A stretch of DNA of 12,298 nt from Pseudomonadota bacterium. GTDB taxonomy: Bacteria; Desulfobacterota; Desulfobacteria; Desulfobacterales; RPRI01. The DNA is taken from contig JAHJQU010000307.1 in the NCBI GenBank assembly GCA_018819005.1, positions 1 to 12,298 on the forward strand, written 5' to 3'. Of the stretch, positions 1 to 6,246 are shown piece after piece; the stretch's first letter is position 1; every line of letters starts with the position of its first letter. The position numbers and the translations under genes were made by a program. The notes beneath the pieces were generated by a model that did not search any database, was not told where the DNA came from, and saw only the letters and a list, made by a program, of their open reading frames with translations.

Positions 1-36
1 AATAATAAATTACAAATACTCACATTTTTTTTGGTA

Positions 37-42
37 TATAAT
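37..42 (+). promoter_or_regulatory. Possible -10 box upstream of yidC
   Basis: A perfect TATAAT lies about 70 bp before the yidC start, within an AT-rich leader. No convincing -35 hexamer is found 16-18 bp upstream, so this may be chance in AT-rich DNA. yidC may equally be read through from rnpA/yidD genes beyond the window edge. Confidence 0.25.
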
Positions 43-85
43 TCTTTTAATGGCATATATCAAAAAAAGTCTGAAAAATTAAGCA

Positions 86-99
86 CCGATTTATATCGG
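86..99 (+). promoter_or_regulatory. Small hairpin abutting the yidC ribosome binding site
   Basis: CCGAT and ATCGG can pair around a TTAT loop. The 3' arm runs straight into the Shine-Dalgarno sequence GGGGAGG at 98-104, which sits 5 nt before the ATG at 110. The stem could limit ribosome access, but 5 bp is weak and the role is inference. Confidence 0.3.
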
Positions 100-109
100 G
101 GAGGTTTTA

Positions 110-1762
110 ATGGAACAACCACGGTTTATAATAGCAGTTGTGCTTTCATTTGGTGTTTTTTTAATTTGGAACTATTTCTTTGTCGATAAGAACCAAGTAA
201 AAAAGGTTGAAGAAAAAACAGAGGTTCAGCAGACAGTCAAAACTGAAGCTCCTGTTGCTGTTATGGCATCGAAAGCCCCCGAAAGGAAAATCTATCAGGA
301 ATCTTCAGCACAACAAAACTATATTCCCCGGGTAATTAAGATAAAAACTCCTTATTACTCTGTCAATATAAATGAAAAGGGAGCTGCTATCACAAGCTTT
401 GTGCTGTCAAAATACAAAGAAACGACAAACAGCGATTCACCAAATAAAGAGATTATTCCCAAAGAGTTAGAAGGGGGAACAGTTATTGCCGGCTTTGCCG
501 GACAAAGCGTTCCAGGACTCGAGAGCGCAATATTTACTTCTGATATAAAAGCAGAGTTGATTGACATAAGTGAAGGGGAAAAGGAAATTCTGTTTTACTG
601 GAAATCAGAAAACGGAATCGTTATTGAAAAGAAATATTCCTTTTCATCCGGTACATATATGATAGGCCTTGTGGTTAATGTCATTAATGGTTCTTCTGAG
701 CCTATAAAAGACAGCCTTATTGTTTCACTTAACAGCTATTATCCAGACACAACAAGCGCAGTAGGCTTTGAAGGGCCAAGCGCATTATTAAATAACAGCC
801 TGGAAGAGGTCTCGCTTAAAGATATTGAAGATAAAGGTGTCTATACAGGCACCCTTAAATGGATTTCAGTTCAGGACCGGTATTTTATGTCGAGCCTGAT
901 ACCAAAAATACCCGTAGAAACAAATATGCGCCTTTTCCTGAAAGATAAAGGATTCTTGGAAGCGCAATACATTAATCCTCAAAAAGAGATTCGGCCTGGC
1001 GCTCAGGAACAAGTAGAATTTAACCTGTTTTTTGGTCCAAAGAGTTTGAAGCTGCTAAAGAGTCTCGGACATGACCTTAATTTGGCAATAAATTTCGGAT
1101 GGTTTGATTTCCTTGCAAAACCTTTCTTATATTTTATGAATTTTTTATATAGCTTTATTCCTAACTATGGTGTTGCTATCATCTTGCTAACGGTGGTAAC
1201 GAAAATAATTTTTTGGCCTCTTGGAGCAAAAAGCTATAAATCAATGAATGAAATGAAAAAAATTCAACCGTTGCTTGCTGAAATCAAGGGAAAATACGGT
1301 AATGATAAAAAGCGCATGAATGAAGAGGTGATGGGATTATATAAAACCTATAAGATAAATCCCATGGGAGGATGCCTGCCCATGGTAGCACAGATGCCTG
1401 TTTTCTTTGCACTGTACAGGATGCTTTATTCGACCATTGAATTAAGGCATGCCCCTTTTCTTTTCTGGATAAAAGATCTTTCAGCTCCCGACAGGCTTTT
1501 TTCTTTTGCTTTTTCAATTCCTTTTATGGAGCCGCCATACGGTATACCTGTTTTGACTATTATTATGGGCGCAACGATGTTTATTCAACAGAAAATGACC
1601 CCGGCCGTTGGTGATCCGACACAGGCAAAAATGATGATGATTTTGCCTTTTGTATTTACAGTAATATTTGTCAATTTTTCTGCCGGTCTTGTTTTATACT
1701 GGCTAATAAATAATGTTTTATCAATCCTTCAGCAATATATTATATCTCGGAAAGCAGCGTAG
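110..1762 (+). CDS. yidC: Membrane protein insertase YidC
   Basis: Inserts and folds inner-membrane proteins, alone or with SecYEG. The 550-aa length fits the Gram-negative form. An N-terminal membrane anchor (about residues 5-25) is followed by a large periplasmic beta-rich domain (about 60-320) and then the conserved insertase core. The core shows a helix at 350-370 carrying Lys365, which takes the place of the conserved basic groove residue (Arg366 in E. coli). Next come a charged cytoplasmic hairpin (about 375-415), the signature NPMGGCLPMVAQMPVFFALY (417-436), and hydrophobic helices near 463-490 and 509-535. The start is fixed by GGGGAGG five nt before ATG. It leads into jag after 14 bp, the usual yidC-jag-mnmE order near the replication origin. 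Nothing is unusual about the protein. Confidence 0.97.
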   Translation: MEQPRFIIAVVLSFGVFLIWNYFFVDKNQVKKVEEKTEVQQTVKTEAPVAVMASKAPERKIYQESSAQQNYIPRVIKIKTPYYSVNINEKGAAITSFVLSKYKETTNSDSPNKEIIPKELEGGTVIAGFAGQSVPGLESAIFTSDIKAELIDISEGEKEILFYWKSENGIVIEKKYSFSSGTYMIGLVVNVINGSSEPIKDSLIVSLNSYYPDTTSAVGFEGPSALLNNSLEEVSLKDIEDKGVYTGTLKWISVQDRYFMSSLIPKIPVETNMRLFLKDKGFLEAQYINPQKEIRPGAQEQVEFNLFFGPKSLKLLKSLGHDLNLAINFGWFDFLAKPFLYFMNFLYSFIPNYGVAIILLTVVTKIIFWPLGAKSYKSMNEMKKIQPLLAEIKGKYGNDKKRMNEEVMGLYKTYKINPMGGCLPMVAQMPVFFALYRMLYSTIELRHAPFLFWIKDLSAPDRLFSFAFSIPFMEPPYGIPVLTIIMGATMFIQQKMTPAVGDPTQAKMMMILPFVFTVIFVNFSAGLVLYWLINNVLSILQQYIISRKAA

Positions 1763-1776
1763 ATACGGAGGGGAAA

Positions 1777-2559
1777 ATGCCCCATTATTTGGAATTTGAT
1801 GGGATGAGTGTTGAAAAAGCAATTGAAACTGCTTGTAAAGATTTGAAAATATCTAAAGATAATTTAAAGTATGATATTGTTTCATACGGATCGAGCGGTA
1901 TATTTGGTTTGGTAGGAGTAAAGAAAGCCAAGATAAAGGTAACCGCACACGATTTGAATACAGGTAATATAAAGAATGAAGAAAACAAAGCAAAACAAAA
2001 TGAACTTCCGCCTGCTAAAAAAGAAGAAGATGATATTGAACTGAAACGGGTCAAGAGTGTTGATGAAAAGATAAAAAACAAAGCTGTTGAAACCGGACTT
2101 GAGGCACTCAATAAAATAATTAGTACGATTAGTGATGATGCAGTTATTAATGTTAGCGTGGAAAAAAAGGATGTATTCTTTGATGTTGAATCCGAAATCC
2201 CTTCCGTCATTATAGGGAAGAAGGGGCAAACTCTCGAAGCAATACAGTATCTGATTGAAAAAATAGTTAATAAAAATAATGATGAAAAATTTAATATTAA
2301 AGTTGATGTCGGCGGATATCTAAATAAAAGGCATGAAAAACTTAAAAAGCTGGCAGAAAAAATCGCTGAAAAATCGAAAACCAACGGGAAACCCATGTCT
2401 TTGGGACAAATGAACGCCAATGACAGAAGAATAATACATCTTTATTTAAAAGATAATAATGACGTTAAAACACACAGTGTTGGAGAGGGATTTATAAAAA
2501 AACTTGTTATATATCCCAGAAAAAAAGGTCGTGCGGCGCAGCCTGAAAAACAACTATAA
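1777..2559 (+). CDS. jag: Jag/KhpB RNA-binding protein (Jag-N, KH, R3H)
   Basis: A cytoplasmic RNA-binding protein of the SpoIIIJ-associated (Jag/KhpB/EloR) family, linked in other bacteria to cell elongation and division through RNA binding. The Jag-N domain covers about residues 4-55 (YGSSGIFGLVGVKKAKIKV at its end). A charged, Lys/Glu-rich linker (60-105) follows, then a KH domain at about 122-190 with the GxxG loop in IIGKKGQ (145-151). The C-terminal R3H domain (about 205-250) has the R-x3-H motif at Arg217 and His221. The start has a strong Shine-Dalgarno (GGAGGGG) and lies 14 bp after yidC, so the two are probably co-transcribed. The domain order and length are normal for the family. 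Confidence 0.95.
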   Translation: MPHYLEFDGMSVEKAIETACKDLKISKDNLKYDIVSYGSSGIFGLVGVKKAKIKVTAHDLNTGNIKNEENKAKQNELPPAKKEEDDIELKRVKSVDEKIKNKAVETGLEALNKIISTISDDAVINVSVEKKDVFFDVESEIPSVIIGKKGQTLEAIQYLIEKIVNKNNDEKFNIKVDVGGYLNKRHEKLKKLAEKIAEKSKTNGKPMSLGQMNANDRRIIHLYLKDNNDVKTHSVGEGFIKKLVIYPRKKGRAAQPEKQL

Positions 2560-2690
2560 TATTATATATTTTTACATTATTCGCGCGTTTTGTGATCTTT
2601 GTAGTGAAAGTTCAGAAATTTTTAAGCCGTTAAAAGTATTTGTAAATAACTCAAGGGCGACACTAAATAAGTATAGCAAAATTAAATTAG

Positions 2691-4190
2691 ATGGAAAATG
2701 ATACTATTGCTGCCGTATCAACGCCGATAGGCAGCGGCGGGATAGGCATTATTAAGATATCCGGAAAAAATGCCCTGTCAATTGCAACTTCGATATTCAA
2801 ACGATCTTCAAATAGAAGCCGAAATATTTCAACAAGTGAATCGAAAAAGCGTGCGCATTCCCCGTTGGCTTCAGAAGTATTAGCGAGCGAATTTGCAACA
2901 GGCCCGATTCCCTTCAGCCATAGCTTCCTCCCCGCTTGTGGTGAAGAGCTTCAATCCCACCGGCTTTATCACGGGAACATAATTAACCCCGAAAATGAAA
3001 AACCAATAGACGAAGTACTCCTGTCCCTGATGAAGGCACCCCATTCATATACAAAGGAAGATGTTGTTGAGATCAATGTTCATTCAGGGCTTGTAGTTTT
3101 AAGAACAATCCTGGATCTTGTATTATCGAAGGGAGCAAGGCTTGCCGAGCCGGGTGAATTTACAAAAAGAGCTTTCTTAAACGGAAGGATTGATTTAACC
3201 CAGGCCGAAGCAGTTATTGATTTAATCAACGCAAAAAGTGGCAAGGCCCTTGAGATTGCAAATGCCCAGGCAGGGGGCGATTTGCGGGTTTATATACAAG
3301 ACATTATTAAAGCATTAACAGATATTCTAATAAAAATTGATGCCGCAATTGATTTTCCTGAAGATGTTGGAATCGTTGATTCAAAAACAGCAATATGCAC
3401 GATTGAAAGGGATATTTTAACAACTTTAAAAAAGCTGATTACAGATTATGATGAAGGACATGTTTTAAGAGAGGGGTTAAGAGTTGTTATTGCAGGGAGG
3501 CCAAATGTCGGAAAATCGAGCCTCATGAACCAGCTTTTGAAAAAAGAACATGCGATAGTGACGCCTGTCCCCGGAACAACAAGGGATATCCTTGAAGAGA
3601 CTTTAATTCTTTCAGGAATCCAAACCATTATTACAGATACTGCCGGTCTTCACGACAGCGATGATCCTGTTGAAATGATCGGAATGAAAAAAACCAGAGA
3701 AAAGATAGAGGGCTCGGACATAATTCTTTTTATGATTGATGCAGTTACCCCTTTCATAAAGACAGACTATGAGATATACGAAATCATAAAAGAAAAGCTG
3801 GTAATCCTTGTCATCAATAAAATTGATCTGGTATCAGATGCATTTGACATAAAAACAAATGATGAACTTAAAGTGCTGCCGGTAGCAAGAATATCTGCAC
3901 TGTACAATATCGGGATAGATTCTCTTAAAAAAACAATTAAAAATATATTTATAAATAAGACCAATAATATTTCTATCGATATTATTCCAAATATAAGACA
4001 AAAAATGGCTCTTGAGAAAAGCATTGATTCCGTTGAGTTGTTTGTAAACGGATTACAATCGGGGTTGCCTTTTGAACTGGTATCTATAGATCTGAAGGAT
4101 GCAATTGAATCTTTAAAAGAAGTTTTAGGATTAAAAATAAAGGATGATATTCTGGATCAGATATTCAGCCGGTTCTGCATAGGAAAATAA
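2691..4190 (+). CDS. mnmE: tRNA modification GTPase MnmE, with an insertion
   Basis: With MnmG, modifies the wobble uridine (cmnm5U/nm5U) of certain tRNAs, using GTP hydrolysis and a folate cofactor. Visible motifs are the N-terminal DTIAAVSTPIGSGGIGI (residues 4-20), the folate-domain block EDVVEINVHSG (123-133), the P-loop GRPNVGKSS (269-277), DTAGL (316-320), NKID (376-379) and the C-terminal CIGK (496-499) with the conserved Cys496. At 499 aa it is about 40-45 residues longer than most homologues. The excess sits near residues 39-86, just before the conserved SHRLYHGNI. An in-frame TAG directly before ATG 2691 fixes the start, but no clear Shine-Dalgarno is seen. A 131-bp AT-rich gap separates it from jag, with no convincing promoter or terminator. 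The expected partner genes mnmG and rsmG are not downstream. Confidence 0.96.
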   Translation: MENDTIAAVSTPIGSGGIGIIKISGKNALSIATSIFKRSSNRSRNISTSESKKRAHSPLASEVLASEFATGPIPFSHSFLPACGEELQSHRLYHGNIINPENEKPIDEVLLSLMKAPHSYTKEDVVEINVHSGLVVLRTILDLVLSKGARLAEPGEFTKRAFLNGRIDLTQAEAVIDLINAKSGKALEIANAQAGGDLRVYIQDIIKALTDILIKIDAAIDFPEDVGIVDSKTAICTIERDILTTLKKLITDYDEGHVLREGLRVVIAGRPNVGKSSLMNQLLKKEHAIVTPVPGTTRDILEETLILSGIQTIITDTAGLHDSDDPVEMIGMKKTREKIEGSDIILFMIDAVTPFIKTDYEIYEIIKEKLVILVINKIDLVSDAFDIKTNDELKVLPVARISALYNIGIDSLKKTIKNIFINKTNNISIDIIPNIRQKMALEKSIDSVELFVNGLQSGLPFELVSIDLKDAIESLKEVLGLKIKDDILDQIFSRFCIGK

Positions 4191-4206
4191 TGTTTCACGT
4201 GAAACA
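4191..4206. promoter_or_regulatory. parS site (ParB-binding centromere palindrome)
   Basis: TGTTTCACGTGAAACA is a perfect 16-bp palindrome that starts on the base after the mnmE stop codon. It matches the widely conserved bacterial parS consensus (TGTTNCACGTGAAACA in Bacillus) at every position. ParB binds parS, spreads, and with ParA and SMC organises and segregates the origin region. Its place beside yidC-jag-mnmE fits an origin-proximal locus. No other CACGTG-centred copy was noticed in the window. It has no loop or T tract, so a terminator role is unlikely. Confidence 0.9.
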
Positions 4207-4220
4207 AAGCAGGAATCCCT

Positions 4221-4249
4221 TTGATATAAGATCAGTCAGTCGGTACGAT
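4221..4249 (+). promoter_or_regulatory. Sigma70-like promoter of the YkgJ-type gene pair
   Basis: TTGATA (4221-4226) and TACGAT (4244-4249) are separated by exactly 17 bp. They match the consensus hexamers at 5/6 and 4/6 positions. Transcription would start near 4256, about 25 nt before the GTG start. The site begins 14 bp after parS, so ParB spreading could affect it. Predicted from sequence only. Confidence 0.5.
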
Positions 4250-4280
4250 ATTAATAAACATAATTTTTAAGGAGTTAGTT

Positions 4281-4958
4281 GTGGATTTAAATTTTGAGGA
4301 GTTTTTTAATGAATATGAAGCTGTTGTTGCAATGGCTGAAAATGCTTTTGAGAAGGTCAGGGCAAGCCATTCTGAATGTATTAAATGCAAAATGCATTGT
4401 GCAGACTGCTGTCACGCATTATTTGACCTGACACTCATTGAAGCGCTATATATAAACCATAAAGTAAAAGAAAGGTTTGATGGCGATAAAAAGGGACGAC
4501 TTGAAGAAAAAGCTAACATTACCGACAGGGCTGTCTTTAAGCTGAAGAAAAAAGCCTATAAAGAATTTGAAGGTGGCAAAAGCGAAGATGAAATATTAAA
4601 AGATATGGCAACAAAAAGATTAAGATGCCCCCTTTTAAATGAAGAGGAGAAGTGTGATCTCTATGAATTCAGGCCAATAACCTGTCGGTTATATGGAATC
4701 CCTTTATCGATAGGGGGGGCAGGGCATACATGCGGAGTGTCGGGTTTTCAAGAAGGAGAAAAGTATCCAACCGTTAACATGGATATAATACAAAAAAAAT
4801 TATATGAGATATCGGATGAGCTTGTGAAAAGTATCAATTCAAAACATGCAAAAATGTCGGAAATGCTTGTTCCTGTCTCTATGGCTATATTAAATGATTA
4901 TAACAAAGAATATCTTGGAATACCGGATACGGAAAAATCCACAGACGGAAAGAAATGA
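4281..4958 (+). CDS. YkgJ-family cysteine-cluster protein
   Basis: A 225-aa soluble protein of the YkgJ-type putative zinc- or iron-chelating family, whose biochemical role is generally unknown. The N-terminal cluster is C33-x2-C36-x3-C40-x2-C43-C44. A Lys/Glu-rich helical stretch (about 60-112) separates it from the second half, which has C116, C125, C135 in the typical RPITCRLYGIP setting (131-141), and C151. Together these can supply a metal or Fe-S site. The GTG start at 4281 has a clear AAGGAG six nt upstream (4269-4274). No signal peptide or membrane segment is seen. The gene is 12 bp from the next and probably shares its transcript. The family call is firm; the metal and function are not known from sequence. 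Confidence 0.85.
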   Translation: MDLNFEEFFNEYEAVVAMAENAFEKVRASHSECIKCKMHCADCCHALFDLTLIEALYINHKVKERFDGDKKGRLEEKANITDRAVFKLKKKAYKEFEGGKSEDEILKDMATKRLRCPLLNEEEKCDLYEFRPITCRLYGIPLSIGGAGHTCGVSGFQEGEKYPTVNMDIIQKKLYEISDELVKSINSKHAKMSEMLVPVSMAILNDYNKEYLGIPDTEKSTDGKK

Positions 4959-4970
4959 AAAGGCGGCAAA

Positions 4971-5312
4971 ATGTCCGAACAAAAAAATGAAGAAGATGTA
5001 AGAAAAAAAGCCATATATGATTCAATGTCTCCAAGGCGACAAAAACACATCTCAAAAAAAGGTTATGATAAATGGGACCCGTTTGAACTGCCGAAGGACC
5101 CTATTGATATCCGCAATGACAAAACAAAAAGAACATCCCAGATGCTTGTAAGAGAGTTTCTGCAAAGCAGGAGTTCAGAGAAATACAGCAATGAATACGG
5201 CCGCGGGGTTCTCGATTTTTGCCTTGGAATCATCAATGATGATGAGCGTTACGTAGGGATGTTTGAATTTGCAGGCTGGTATATAGAACTTCTAAAAAAA
5301 GAAGAGCATTAA
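4971..5312 (+). CDS. Hypothetical 113-aa protein paired with the YkgJ-type gene
   Basis: I do not recognise the family. The protein is small, charged and soluble. A Lys/Arg-rich N-terminal half holds the SMSPRRQKHISKKGYDKWDPFELPKDPIDIR region (residues 18-48), with a run of aromatic and proline residues. A predicted helical C-terminal half (about 55-110) follows and ends in a Lys/Glu-rich tail. It has one Cys (84) and no membrane segment. AGGCGG lies shortly before ATG 4971, and the gene starts 12 bp after the upstream gene, so the two are likely translated from one mRNA. The tight pairing suggests a joint role, but this is inference. It converges on the minus-strand gene ending at 5390. Confidence 0.75.
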   Translation: MSEQKNEEDVRKKAIYDSMSPRRQKHISKKGYDKWDPFELPKDPIDIRNDKTKRTSQMLVREFLQSRSSEKYSNEYGRGVLDFCLGIINDDERYVGMFEFAGWYIELLKKEEH

Positions 5313-5348
5313 ATAACGAATTAAAAGCAAAAACCTTCCGTACAATCC

Positions 5349-5366
5349 GCCGTTCTTTTGATCGGC
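5349..5366. other. Short hairpin in the convergent intergenic gap
   Basis: GCCG-T-TC and GA-T-CGGC pair around a TTTT loop (one T-T mismatch on the plus strand, A-A on the minus). It sits between two convergent gene ends (5312 and 5390). No T tract follows directly on either strand; on the minus strand a TTTTTGCTTTT run begins about 17 nt later. It may help end transcription of the convergent genes but is not a canonical terminator. Confidence 0.25.
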
Positions 5367-5389
5367 CTGCTACAAGTAAGCCCCACCCT

Positions 5390-5908
5390 TCAAGGCGAAA
5401 CCTTGGTCTTATTGTTAACATGTCTAAAAAGACTTTTAAATTGTAAAAAAAGAAGATAGAAATTTAGCTTCATAAACTGCGATTTGACCCGCCAAATCTC
5501 ATGTTTTAAGGGTTCTATATCGGTGCAAAAGGTTGTAATGCAGACTTCAGGCCGTGAAGTCGGTGGAAATATGCAGGGTCCCTTACCGTTTATAAGGAAA
5601 ACACAGTCCCCGGCAAAAAAGCGCTTTTCATTTTCAAGGCAGGTTGAAATGCTCTCTTTTAATTGACCTTCAACTGTAAGCAGATAAATAAAATCGCTGA
5701 AGCCTATAACAGCATCAAGTTCCAGGTTTCGGCAACAAAGCCCCTCGCATCCGCTGTAACAGCGCAGGAAAGCAGACCTGCCTGCTGCCTGTAACTGCTC
5801 TTCGGCTAATCGGATTGACCGGCATTGCTTCTCTATAATTGCCCTGTCATAAGGAGCAATGCGGCTTATAGTTTTTTGGGCTTTTGCAAAATAATATCTG
5901 AGAGACAT
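5390..5908 (-). CDS. Divergent YkgJ-like cysteine-cluster protein
   Basis: A 172-aa protein with a cysteine layout like the YkgJ zinc/iron-chelating group but clearly different from the protein at 4281. The first cluster is C50-x3-C54-x3-C58-C59-R. The second half has C102 (GDCVFL), C112 (GPCIFP), C123 and C128 (RPEVCITTFC), the usual C-F-L ... C-x-F ... RPxxC order. The C-terminus (about 145-163) is rich in Phe and Leu with scattered Lys and Arg, probably an amphipathic helix rather than a membrane span. Only a weak AAGGGA lies before ATG 5908, with a long spacer. It starts 21 bp after a broken CxxC ORF on the same strand and is separated from the dsr operon by a terminator. Function unknown. 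Confidence 0.75.
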   Translation of the reverse strand: MSLRYYFAKAQKTISRIAPYDRAIIEKQCRSIRLAEEQLQAAGRSAFLRCYSGCEGLCCRNLELDAVIGFSDFIYLLTVEGQLKESISTCLENEKRFFAGDCVFLINGKGPCIFPPTSRPEVCITTFCTDIEPLKHEIWRVKSQFMKLNFYLLFLQFKSLFRHVNNKTKVSP

Positions 5909-5929
5909 TTATATTCGGGATCCCTTATC

Positions 5930-6160
5930 TTATTCAATCAACATCTCAACCGGGCTTTTCCCAGCATTCGGGGCTTCGCATTTCGAACAAGAGACACGTA
6001 TAGTTTCTTGTCTTCCTGTCCATTTTAGCATGAGTTCAGATTTCTTCAACCGAATGGCGGCCAGGGCAGCGGACCTTTCCACTCCCAAATCAAGAGAGCA
6101 CCCTTTGCACAGACCAGCCCCCGCTTGTTGTTCCAGTAGTTTTTACTACGGTAAATCCAT
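5930..6160 (-). pseudogene. Interrupted small ORF with two CxxC pairs
   Basis: Seventy open codons (6142 down to 5933) encode a protein-like sequence with CKGC (residues 12-15 of the open part) and CSKC (52-55). Between them are an Ala/Leu/Lys-rich helix (RSAALAAIRLKKSELMLKW) and an IRV strand, as in a small zinc-ribbon-type domain. The same frame has an ATG at 6160, but after four codons it meets TAG and TAA in tandem (6148-6143). No ATG, GTG or TTG start lies between those stops and the first CxxC, and no Shine-Dalgarno precedes ATG 6160. The gene therefore looks 5'-damaged, or it uses a non-standard start such as CTG at 6136. The break lies inside the inverted repeat at 6127-6170. Family not recognised. 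Confidence 0.45.
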
Positions 6161-6170
6161 GTGGAACAAC
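6127..6170. repeat. Nested inverted repeat upstream of the broken CxxC ORF
   Basis: A 9-bp perfect outer inverted repeat, GTTGTTCCA (6127-6135) and TGGAACAAC (6162-6170), encloses a second perfect hairpin, GTAGT-TTTT-ACTAC (6136-6149), which abuts the left outer arm. No T tract follows, so it is not a typical terminator. It overlaps the ATG and tandem stop codons of the interrupted ORF. It could be a small mobile palindrome, a regulatory RNA structure or a protein-binding site. Confidence 0.6.
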
Positions 6171-6180
6171 GGGATCATTG

Positions 6181-6222
6181 AATAAATAAAAAGAGGGCAT
6201 CCGGTTTATGGATAACCCCCTT
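6181..6222 (-). terminator. Rho-independent terminator of the dsrMKJOP operon
   Basis: On the minus strand, AAGGGGG-TT-ATCC pairs with GGAT-G-CCCTCTT around a 7-nt loop, with one bulged T and two G-U pairs. It is followed by TTTTTATTTATT. It starts about 25 nt after the dsrP stop codon and is well placed to end the operon. Confidence 0.85.
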
Positions 6223-6246
6223 ATATTGTTCTATGCAAAATAAATT

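Noticed and set aside
1785..2420. A 211-codon open frame on the minus strand across jag
   Set aside because: It is antisense to a clear Jag protein and translates to a Ser/Phe/Leu-rich chain typical of the complement of Lys/Glu-rich coding DNA.
2504..2701. A 65-codon plus-strand frame bridging jag and mnmE
   Set aside because: It overlaps the end of jag and the start of mnmE, has an Asn/Ile/Tyr-rich composition typical of AT-rich gaps, and lacks a convincing ribosome binding site.
2948..2960. GCTTCAATCCCAC, resembling the 3' end of some CRISPR repeats
   Set aside because: It is a single copy and encodes the end of the MnmE insertion and the conserved Ser-His of MnmE; no repeat-spacer pattern surrounds it.
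4191..4206. The mnmE-proximal palindrome as a transcription terminator
   Set aside because: It has no loop and no T tract, and its exact match to the parS consensus is the better explanation.
5233..5421. A 62-codon minus-strand frame across the convergent gap
   Set aside because: It overlaps the ends of two better-supported genes and shows no ribosome binding site or recognisable domain.
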